A stretch of 64,000 nucleotides of DNA from Gilliamella sp. wkB108 (GTDB lineage: Bacteria; Pseudomonadota; Gammaproteobacteria; Enterobacterales; Orbaceae), in the NCBI RefSeq assembly GCF_001690195.1, contig NZ_LZGM01000015.1, forward strand, positions 100,453 to 164,452, read 5' to 3'. The translations under genes were made by a program, and so were the position numbers. This document shows positions 58,155 through 64,000 of the stretch, in pieces. Position 1 is the first letter of the stretch. Each line of letters begins with the position of its first letter. The notes beneath the pieces were generated by a model. That model saw only the letters and a list, made by a program, of their open reading frames with translations, ran no database searches and was not told where the DNA came from.

Positions 58155-58939
58155 TGAAAGTGACAGAACTCATATATTTAATCGGTAAACCAAATGCCTA
58201 TTACTCAAAGTTAGCCAAACCATTAGGCGGAGTAAGTGTTGCCGTATTATTTTCACAATTGTTTTACTGGCAAGATAAAGCAACATCTCATTTAGGAGTT
58301 TATAAAACTCGTGATGAATTGGAAGAAGAGACCGGTTTAACTCATAACGAACAGAGAACAGCAATAAAAAAACTCTGTGAAAAGGGTATTTTAATTGTTA
58401 CCGAAAAAAGATTAGAGCATAGAACATTTTATAAAATTGATAATGAAAAATTAAATCAAGTGTTATTGGATTTCGCCAAATCTAATAATTACTTATCACG
58501 ATCTTCACAAAGTCATCATCCCGAACTCGACAAAATAGCTTCCGAGATGATTAGAAAATCAAGTTCATTAGATCAAGAGATTACAACAAAAACTACTACA
58601 GAAATTACAACAGATATTGTTATTAACAAACAAACACAAAAAACAAAGCGCGGGTGTCAACTACCTGAAGATTTTAGACCTAACACACATCATTTAGAAA
58701 TAGCTTTAACAGAAAACGTTGATCTCGAAATGGAGTTCACTAAATTCAAAGATTATTGTTTGGCTAACGGTAAAAAATACCTTGATTGGTGTGCGGCTTT
58801 TAATAATTGGTTACGTAATGCTGGGCGTTATAAAAAATCAAATAATCAATTTATTCCAACTAAATTTATGACACTTGCAGAGAGAAATAAAGCTATTTTA
58901 GAAAGTATGCGGAGCAATTATGACAAAAATAACAGATGA
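58154..58939 (+). CDS. Phage replication protein, O-like
   Basis: 261 residues. The N-terminal half is a winged-helix region (LGVYKTRDELEEETGLTHNE, QRTAIKKLCEKGILIVTEKR), a Ser/Thr-rich linker follows, and the C terminus has EFTKFKDYCLANGKKYLDWC then AAFNNWLRNAGRYK, typical of phage replisome organisers and DnaT-like domains. It would bind the phage origin and recruit helicase. The ATG at 58154 overlaps the preceding stop; an 11-residue extension is not used. Confidence 0.8.
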   Translation: MKVTELIYLIGKPNAYYSKLAKPLGGVSVAVLFSQLFYWQDKATSHLGVYKTRDELEEETGLTHNEQRTAIKKLCEKGILIVTEKRLEHRTFYKIDNEKLNQVLLDFAKSNNYLSRSSQSHHPELDKIASEMIRKSSSLDQEITTKTTTEITTDIVINKQTQKTKRGCQLPEDFRPNTHHLEIALTENVDLEMEFTKFKDYCLANGKKYLDWCAAFNNWLRNAGRYKKSNNQFIPTKFMTLAERNKAILESMRSNYDKNNR

Positions 58940-59579
58940 TTTTTTAACAGTTATTGGTGGATTACTTGATTTATATGGACAACAAGCCAGTATAACCAAA
59001 GTTAATATTTATTGGTCAACACTAGGACAATATCCTATCGAATCGTTACGCTTAGCGGCTAATACATGGGTTCGTAAAAGTCAATTCATGCCCAAACCAG
59101 CTGATTTAATCAAATTAATGGGAGGTGTTAATCATCATTTATCGGCTGATGAAGCTTGGGCAGTTGCCATTTTGGCTAGTGATGAAACTAATACTGTTGT
59201 TTGGACTAATGAAATAGCAAGGGCATGGACACTAGCAGAGATTGTTTACCGTAATGGTGACCATATTGGTGCAAGACGAACATTTATCGAAGCTTATGAA
59301 AGGATGATTAACCAAGCCATGATGTATGGTAAGCCGGTAAAAGTGTTTGTCTCTTTGGGAAGTGATAAACAAAAACGTGCCGAAGCAATTAATCGTGCTG
59401 TTTTTACTGGTTTATTAACTCAAGATAAAGCAGATGACTATCTGCCCAAACCTGAAAATACATTGGCCATGCTTGAGTATAAAAAAGATGATACACACAC
59501 ACCAAATAAAAGTCTGGCTCATCTGACAAATATCAGAAAAATGTTAAGAACAGCACAATCTCACATTGTCACGACTTAA
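58920..59579 (+). CDS. Phage replication protein, P-like
   Basis: 219 residues. TDDFLTVIGGLLDLYGQQAS, SLRLAANTWVRKSQFMPKPA and DLIKLMGGVNHHLSADEAWA resemble phage P-like replication proteins that bring the host helicase to the O complex. It overlaps the O-like gene by 20 bp, a normal arrangement. Role inferred from position and weak similarity. Confidence 0.7.
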   Translation: MTKITDDFLTVIGGLLDLYGQQASITKVNIYWSTLGQYPIESLRLAANTWVRKSQFMPKPADLIKLMGGVNHHLSADEAWAVAILASDETNTVVWTNEIARAWTLAEIVYRNGDHIGARRTFIEAYERMINQAMMYGKPVKVFVSLGSDKQKRAEAINRAVFTGLLTQDKADDYLPKPENTLAMLEYKKDDTHTPNKSLAHLTNIRKMLRTAQSHIVTT

Positions 59580-59733
59580 TCATTATTAGTTAAAGCTTTC
59601 AACAATTATTAGACAAAATTATCCGTAAATTAGTACAAAAGAAAAAATATTAACAATCTTAACCTACGCAATAAACAGTTAAGAAAATTAATACCACTAA
59701 ATAACATAGGTAAGAAGTAATAGGAGAGGTGAG

Positions 59734-60087
59734 ATGAGAGATACCAAAGATATTCTAACTGCATGGAAAAATACTAGAATCTTAAGACGTATAGGAACTG
59801 AATATCCATCACAATCTTCAGGCATAAAAGGGGCGGCTCGTGAGAATGACTATCGTCAATATTTGACAGAAGATGAAGCTGAAAAAGTTGATAATGCTGT
59901 TTTGAGATTAAAAGATGATAATTATTCACATTGGATTATTTTAACTGCCTATTACTTGAGAGGGATTTCATGTAATGCTCAAGCAAAAGTGATAGGAAGG
60001 CGTCCTCATGATATTATCCATTTATTAAATGAGGCGGAATGCTTTATAAGAGGTTATATTTTTGAGTTTTTCAAAAAAGAATCATAA
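59734..60087 (+). CDS. Q-like late antitermination protein
   Basis: 117 residues. YRQYLTEDEAEKVDNAVLRL, SHWIILTAYYLRGISCNAQA and KVIGRRPHDIIHLLNEAE are the pattern of the short phage Q-type antiterminators (helix with sigma-like HTH near the C terminus). GGAGAGGTGAG precedes the ATG. A perfect promoter and then a terminator follow directly, exactly the pR'-tR' order that Q acts on. Confidence 0.8.
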   Translation: MRDTKDILTAWKNTRILRRIGTEYPSQSSGIKGAARENDYRQYLTEDEAEKVDNAVLRLKDDNYSHWIILTAYYLRGISCNAQAKVIGRRPHDIIHLLNEAECFIRGYIFEFFKKES

Positions 60088-60114
60088 AAATTTTAGTTTT
60101 TGTGATTAAACATG

Positions 60115-60143
60115 TTGACTTTGCGCAAATGCACATATATAAT
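60115..60143 (+). promoter_or_regulatory. Late promoter (pR'-like)
   Basis: TTGACT (60115-60120), exactly 17 bases, TATAAT (60138-60143): one of the best sigma-70 matches in the window, just after the Q-like gene. Start expected near 60150. Confidence 0.8.
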
Positions 60144-60177
60144 AAGTACATAATGTATTTTTATGCATACAAAATTT

Positions 60178-60207
60178 AAGCCTAGCTAGAAATAGCTGGG
60201 CTTTTTT
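60178..60207 (+). terminator. Late leader terminator (tR'-like)
   Basis: AAGCCTAGCT pairs with AGCTGGGCTT (10 pairs, one G-T) around AGAAAT, followed by six T. It ends the late leader about 57 nt after the start. Antitermination by Q would be needed to reach the lysis genes. Confidence 0.85.
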
Positions 60208-60220
60208 ATTGGCTATAACG

Positions 60221-60688
60221 CTATTCTTTATTAAGAAATTTCTTCACTAGTCTTTGTTTTAACAAATTGGTAGCTTGATACACAAACTCCTCTTCACTCA
60301 CTTTATTAATATCAATTTTGCTAAGATCATCTTGTATTTCATCCAAAAATTCATCACTAGTGATAAATGAACTCACTTCTTCAATGAATTTTTTCTCTTT
60401 TGTTGTTGGAATATTATAGGAAGGAACCAAGTTTGTAGATATAGCAACTTCTACTTTTGTTTTTAATGGATCTGATGAGTTTATATTATCCGATGTTCCG
60501 GATTCGTCTTTAATAATATCTTTTATGTTTTCCTTATTATGGTTCCATTTTATTTTTTTTATATATTCATGAAGCCATGATGAAAATATATACACAATAC
60601 CATCAATAATTTTTTCTTGTTTTTTTTTAGGTAGGAACATCCAAACTTGAGAAACTATGTAAGAAAATCTCACTAGAAACTGCAACAT
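60221..60688 (-). CDS. Hypothetical protein on the opposite strand (possible moron)
   Basis: 155 residues; a hydrophobic/basic first third (MLQFLVRFSYIVSQVWMFLP) and an acidic, lysine-rich remainder (EIQDDLSKIDINKVSEEEF). No domain recognised. It lies against the direction of the late genes, between the late terminator and the holin, with its own transcription presumably starting near 60700. This is how lysogenic-conversion (moron) genes usually sit. Function unknown. Confidence 0.6.
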   Translation of the reverse strand: MLQFLVRFSYIVSQVWMFLPKKKQEKIIDGIVYIFSSWLHEYIKKIKWNHNKENIKDIIKDESGTSDNINSSDPLKTKVEVAISTNLVPSYNIPTTKEKKFIEEVSSFITSDEFLDEIQDDLSKIDINKVSEEEFVYQATNLLKQRLVKKFLNKE

Positions 60689-60805
60689 CCTTAATTATGC
60701 CTTTAAGTGTGATTATTTGATGCAAATCATTTTATCATTAAAAAAATATGAAAGTATATCGTAACAATTGAATATATATTTTGAGTATTCACTCAACATC
60801 AAACC

Positions 60806-60855
60806 GGTAGCAATGCTAGACACACACATCTTCAATCAATAGCTAGTGCGCTACC
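60806..60855. repeat. Imperfect inverted repeat before the holin
   Basis: GGTAGCAATGCTAG (60806-60819) and CTAGTGCGCTACC (60843-60855) can pair with one bulge around a 23-nt loop, 34 bp before the holin start. Possible control of lysis timing. Confidence 0.4.
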
Positions 60856-60888
60856 ACTATTTCAACCGCCTCAACATGGAGGCATATC

Positions 60889-61215
60889 ATGAAGATTAAA
60901 CGTATGCCTATAAGAGACCCTGATAATATCAATTGGCTCGTTGTCATTTATCTATTCATCCTAACATCACTTGGTTCATTAGCTAGCTATTGTTATCACG
61001 TTCTCAACGGTGACAAATTTAATATCTGGGTTTTAATTGCTCAAATATTCATTTCAATATTTGCTGGTGCGCTAGTAGTGTTAGCTGCTAGCTATTTTAA
61101 CTGGGCTTTTGAGTTTGCTGGTGGGATTGCTGGATTGGCTGGTTGGTCAGGTGCAACCTTGATTAAAGCACTTGAGGAACGTTTGATAAAAAAAGCCAAA
61201 GGAGATGAACAATGA
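60889..61215 (+). CDS. Phage holin (LydA/Hol-type)
   Basis: 108 residues with three hydrophobic segments: INWLVVIYLFILTSLGSLAS, NIWVLIAQIFISIFAGALVV, and FEFAGGIAGLAGWSGATLI. The glycine-rich third segment and charged tail fit LydA-type phage holins, which open the inner membrane to release the lysin. ATGGAGG precedes the ATG. Its stop overlaps the next start by 4 bp. Confidence 0.85.
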   Translation: MKIKRMPIRDPDNINWLVVIYLFILTSLGSLASYCYHVLNGDKFNIWVLIAQIFISIFAGALVVLAASYFNWAFEFAGGIAGLAGWSGATLIKALEERLIKKAKGDEQ

Positions 61216-61595
61216 AGCTAACAAGGCTAAAAACTAATTTAAATGGGACATTTGGTAAGATTCAATTGCCGTCAGGCAAAGTTCTGTCAACTTTAGAACT
61301 ACAATGGAAAGATAATCAACGCCAAATTTCATGCATTCCTGCGGCTACGTATCAATGCGATATGGTTAATTCACCAAAGTTCGGACGAGTATATCAAGTT
61401 AAAGATGTACCGAATCGCTCTCATATTTTAATTCATGCCGGTAATTGGACTAAAGATACATCGGGTTGCATTCTAGTTGGAATGAGTAATAACGATTCTC
61501 AATTATTTGAAAGTAGAAAGGCGTTAGCTTTATTAATGAATGAGCTTGACGAACAATCATTTAAATTGGAAGTTGTAGAAGCCTATGATAAATAA
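61212..61595 (+). CDS. DUF5675-family protein, putative cell-wall lysin
   Basis: 127 residues. The core HILIHAGNWTKDTSGCILVG combines a histidine and a cysteine in an HxGN...GC arrangement reminiscent of L,D-transpeptidase (YkuD) active sites. DUF5675 proteins occur in phage lysis cassettes and other mobile elements. Its position between holin and Rz/Rz1 is that of the endolysin, and no classical lysozyme or amidase is present. The enzymatic role is inferred. Confidence 0.75.
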   Translation: MKLTRLKTNLNGTFGKIQLPSGKVLSTLELQWKDNQRQISCIPAATYQCDMVNSPKFGRVYQVKDVPNRSHILIHAGNWTKDTSGCILVGMSNNDSQLFESRKALALLMNELDEQSFKLEVVEAYDK

Positions 61596-61935
61596 AACAA
61601 CAGTTATTTTAACCTTTCTTTGTACTCTCTTTTTCTACACTACAATAAACCAGTGGTTAGCTAAAAAAACTGCACAAAATAAAATTACCGAGTTAACAAA
61701 CGAAATCGCTCAAACTAAACAGAAAGCTGAATCTGATAATCAAATAGTCGCTAACAATGAACAAGAAAAGGTTAAGCTCGAAAATCAATCACAAGAAAGA
61801 CAGGAGCAAATGAATGAGCAACTCAAAGATAATGATTGTGCTAATCGGTTTGTGCCTATGCCTGTTTCTGCCAGCTTGTACAACCGAGCGAAAAATTTAC
61901 GTGAATCAACCGATACCAGCCAATCTATTAAGTGA
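61585..61935 (+). CDS. Rz-like inner membrane spanin
   Basis: 116 residues: a short cytoplasmic start, one membrane segment (TTVILTFLCTLFFYTTINQW) and a coiled coil rich in Gln/Glu/Lys (KITELTNEIAQTKQKAESDN). This is the i-spanin layout. It overlaps the DUF5675 gene by 11 bp and contains the start of the Rz1-like gene in another frame. Spanins fuse the two membranes at the last step of lysis. Confidence 0.85.
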   Translation: MINKTTVILTFLCTLFFYTTINQWLAKKTAQNKITELTNEIAQTKQKAESDNQIVANNEQEKVKLENQSQERQEQMNEQLKDNDCANRFVPMPVSASLYNRAKNLRESTDTSQSIK

Positions 61936-62068
61936 TTGCCTTCCACAGTTACCACCTAAATCAATGACATTTGGTGAGAGCCTTAAATATAACGAGCATT
62001 TATTAAATGTCATTGAAAAATGTAATACCGATAAAAGATCTATCAGAGACATTAATAATACTAAATAA
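61814..62068 (+). CDS. Rz1-like outer membrane spanin lipoprotein
   Basis: 84 residues. A signal peptide ends FLPAC with the lipidated Cys22, followed by a proline-containing mature part. It starts inside the Rz-like gene in a different frame, the classic Rz/Rz1 nesting. It extends 133 bp past Rz. Both spanins being intact argues that the lysis function is under selection. Confidence 0.85.
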   Translation: MSNSKIMIVLIGLCLCLFLPACTTERKIYVNQPIPANLLSDCLPQLPPKSMTFGESLKYNEHLLNVIEKCNTDKRSIRDINNTK

Positions 62069-62595
62069 GTTAGTTATCTAATAATTTCATGTTGTTATTA
62101 GCATAATCCATAATAGTTAAACCATTACTTATCGCATCATTTTGTAATCTTATTAGGAGATTTTATTCAATGTATTTAATTAGTTGAGCTTTGATTGTTT
62201 CTCATCTCAATATTATTGTTAAAAATAATATAAGCAAATATGTTTCGGATTATTTAAGTCATATCTAATAACAGAAGATATCAACCAATACACATCAGCT
62301 AAGATTATCGATTTAATCTAAAAAGTTATTCCATGATTTATTTATAAAAATATTTAGCTGTTAATGTTGTGATGCTGATTAATAACGGAAAGTTAAGCCA
62401 TAACTATAATTAGATAAGTTTATCAAACATTTTTTTCATTTAATTTAGCCTTTAGTAACAACAAAAATTGACGCTTAATCAATTCAAATCCGAGTGCTTA
62501 TCCAATCTTTTGGATAAAACCACTTACATCGTACCAAGCAGTCTAACTAACTGGACTGATTCATTAATTTAATTATAAATAGGAGATTTTATATT
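62069..62595. other. Gap where the phage head module would lie
   Basis: 527 bp, AT-rich, with no gene on either strand. TAGGAGATTTTAT occurs at 62154-62166 before an ATG that stops after five codons, and again at 62580-62592 as the ribosome binding site of the tail gene. TTATCCAA / TTGGATAA (62498-62517) is an inverted repeat without a T-run. No terminase, portal or capsid fragment is recognised. Confidence 0.6.
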
Positions 62596-63267
62596 ATGAG
62601 TTTTGCATTACCTAATGGTTCACGTGTCTATGTACAGAAAACAAAAGACATTGCATATAATTTTGAAACTATCTCAAATGCTAAAGAAGCCGTTATCGTG
62701 CTTAAAACTGGGCATGGGATAGTAGTCGGCGATGAAGTTATCATTACTTCATCATGGAGTAAATTAAATAATGTTGTTGCCAAAGTTGTTCTTGTTAATA
62801 ATACCGAAGTTACGTTAGGTAATATTAATACGACTAATACTAAGCTGTTTCCGGCAGGAGAAGGTAAAGGAACAATAACCAAAATCAAAGAGTGGGAACA
62901 AATTCCACAAGTGAAAGAGGTTTCTTCAGAAGGCGGTGAACAACAATTTATTCAAATACAATTTCTTGAAGATGACATTGAAAAACAACTACCAACAATT
63001 AAATCAGCAAAAAGTAAAAGTTATACTATTGCTCATGATAGTTCTCTATCAATTTATGGGTTATTACAAGAGTTAGATCAAACTAATGAAATTGTAGCAA
63101 TGAAAATGTATGTACCTAAAGCGCAAGAAACTCGTTATGATTCTGTTCGTATTTCTTTTGACCCAACTCCGGTAACTGCTATTAATGATATTGAAACAGT
63201 AAAAGTTACAGCGACAGTTGAATCACCTGCAATTACATTTTATAAGAGCAAAGAAACTGAAAACTAA
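62596..63267 (+). CDS. Phage tail tube protein, siphophage type
   Basis: 223 residues. MSFALPNGSRVYVQKTKDIA, FETISNAKEAVIVLKTGHGI and VGDEVIITSSWSKLNN begin the domain; IAHDSSLSIYGLLQELDQTN and AQETRYDSVRISFDPTPVTA follow. This is the pattern of lambda V-like major tail tube proteins, which form the flexible non-contractile tail. TAGGAGATTTTATATT precedes the ATG. The next gene is the tail assembly chaperone, the normal order. Confidence 0.8.
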   Translation: MSFALPNGSRVYVQKTKDIAYNFETISNAKEAVIVLKTGHGIVVGDEVIITSSWSKLNNVVAKVVLVNNTEVTLGNINTTNTKLFPAGEGKGTITKIKEWEQIPQVKEVSSEGGEQQFIQIQFLEDDIEKQLPTIKSAKSKSYTIAHDSSLSIYGLLQELDQTNEIVAMKMYVPKAQETRYDSVRISFDPTPVTAINDIETVKVTATVESPAITFYKSKETEN

Positions 63268-63276
63268 GGAAATAAA

Positions 63277-63588
63277 ATGGCTAAATTCAAATTAGTTGCT
63301 GAACCGACATTTAAATGTAAAGTTTCTATTCCTCGACCAGGTCAAGAAAATGGACAAATCGAATTCACTTTTAAACATTACAAACTGAGTGATATTACTA
63401 AATTTGAGGAGGAGCTAAAAGATAAGTCTGTAGCTGAATTTGTAATGAAAATTGTAACTGGCTGGAGTTTAGATGAAGAGTTTAATCAAGACAACATGGA
63501 GATCTTATTAAATAATTATCCGGCTGCAATTCAGGCAATTACCGATATATATTACAAAGAAATTTTTGGACAACGCGAAAAAAACTAA
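63277..63588 (+). CDS. Tail assembly chaperone, G-like form
   Basis: 103 residues, the product made without frameshifting: KFKLVAEPTFKCKVSIPRPG, KHYKLSDITKFEEELKDKSV, ending IFGQREKN. It resembles the phage tail assembly chaperones (lambda gpG type), which coat the tape measure protein. AAGGAAATAAA precedes the ATG. A slippery A7C sits just before the stop codon, see the GT fusion. Confidence 0.85.
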   Translation: MAKFKLVAEPTFKCKVSIPRPGQENGQIEFTFKHYKLSDITKFEEELKDKSVAEFVMKIVTGWSLDEEFNQDNMEILLNNYPAAIQAITDIYYKEIFGQREKN

Positions 63589-63893
63589 TCACTCTCGTCA
63601 CTGCACTTTATACTTCTGAACCATCTAAAGAAGAATTAGCTGCCTTTGGGCTAACAGAAGATGATTATGAAGATGAGTATATCGAGGTATGGCAAGATAA
63701 TCTTGATGCGTTAAGATTGTTTAGTGCTATGTCTACGCAGTGGCGTACCAGTATAGGTGGCATTACTGGCCTTGATTATAATTGCCTACCTTGGGTAATG
63801 AAAATGCAAAATATTAAAGAAGATGAACATATATTTAGCGATATTCAGCTCATGGAAAGTGAAGCTTTAAAAATAGTCCATCAGTCTAAATAA
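63277..63893 (+). CDS. Tail assembly chaperone GT fusion by -1 frameshift
   Basis: At A-AAA-AAC (63579-63585) a -1 slip continues the reading as EKKLITLVTALYTSEPSKEE and on to 63893, adding 103 codons. The extension contains WQDNLDALRLFSAMSTQWRT and GITGLDYNCLP, the DUF1799-like gpT region of siphophages. Both halves are intact. Such G/GT pairs are a hallmark of long-tailed phages and of F-type tail-like bacteriocins. Confidence 0.88.
63579..63585 (+). promoter_or_regulatory. Slippery heptamer for -1 frameshift
   Basis: A AAA AAC in the zero frame (codons GAA AAA AAC, then TAA). The stop follows immediately; a stimulatory structure downstream was not identified. Confidence 0.8.
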
Positions 63894-63914
63894 CCGACGA
63901 AAGTCGGTTTTTTT
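63892..63914 (+). terminator. Strong terminator after the GT gene
   Basis: AACCGAC, loop GAAA, GTCGGTT followed by T residues; it overlaps the GT stop codon. In most siphophages the tape measure gene follows without a terminator. Confidence 0.9.
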
Positions 63915-63946
63915 ATGTTAGTTATATCTATGTAATAAATGATTAA

Positions 63947-63976
63947 TTGACAATTTATTAGATAGTTAACTAATTT
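63947..63976 (+). promoter_or_regulatory. Possible promoter toward the right edge
   Basis: TTGACA (63947-63952), 18 bases, TAATTT (63971-63976). The -10 is weak. It may serve the next gene, outside the window. Confidence 0.3.
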
Positions 63977-64000
63977 AAAAAGTCTATTTTAATAAAATAA

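Overview
The window is AT-rich, about one third G+C by eye, and reads as the chromosome of a host-associated gammaproteobacterium. Most proteins match Enterobacterales families closely (CycA, TolQ, CydA, AccC, Mog, RaiA), yet gene order is broken up compared with E. coli. This fits the Orbaceae, the Gilliamella/Frischella group of insect-gut symbionts. The genus is an inference; no rRNA lies in the window.

Layout. 1-5029: end of cls, yciA-yciB, fur, fldA, sucCD. 5030-8020: cytochrome bd oxidase operon cydA-cydB-cydX, with an FNR-like box placed as for class II activation. 8149-14283: ybgC-tolQ-tolR-tolA, a second tolA, then hslVU. The two tolA genes come from a tandem duplication of a tolR-tolA-hslV segment, and its decayed junction is still readable. 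14400-24300: asmA, dcd, mltA, cycA, a TerC-family gene, dacB and an ABC exporter. 24500-26031: a CI-like regulator that has lost its catalytic serine, a candidate small RNA, and a lone tatA/E. 26046-33290: a UbiF-like hydroxylase, an old yellow enzyme, six copies of a 109-bp non-coding tandem repeat, an MFS exporter, mutY, pheA, raiA. 33634-43671: trmJ, cysS, riboswitch-controlled lysC, argR, mog, yadGH, eda, accBC. 44050-50808: mreBCD, rng, tldD, a DedA-family gene and rnpB. 51176-55580: a BamE-like lipoprotein, a Ner/MuA-N regulator pair, proQ, prc, a 29-residue CydH-like protein and tRNA-Ser(GGA).

55581-64000 is a lambdoid element. It has a repressor/Cro switch with recognisable pRM, pR and pL promoters, O- and P-like replication genes, a Q-like antiterminator followed by a late promoter and terminator, a lysis cassette (holin, DUF5675 protein, Rz/Rz1), and then directly a tail tube gene and a frameshifted tail assembly chaperone. 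There is no integrase on the visible side. There is also no terminase, portal or capsid gene where the head module belongs. The visible part therefore looks like a tail-only element: a candidate F-type phage tail-like bacteriocin, or a prophage that has lost its head module. The right end lies outside the window.

The most unusual items are this headless element with its intact switch, the tolA duplication that carried along a copy of the hslV heat-shock promoter, the 109-bp tandem array, and the unlinked CydH-like gene.
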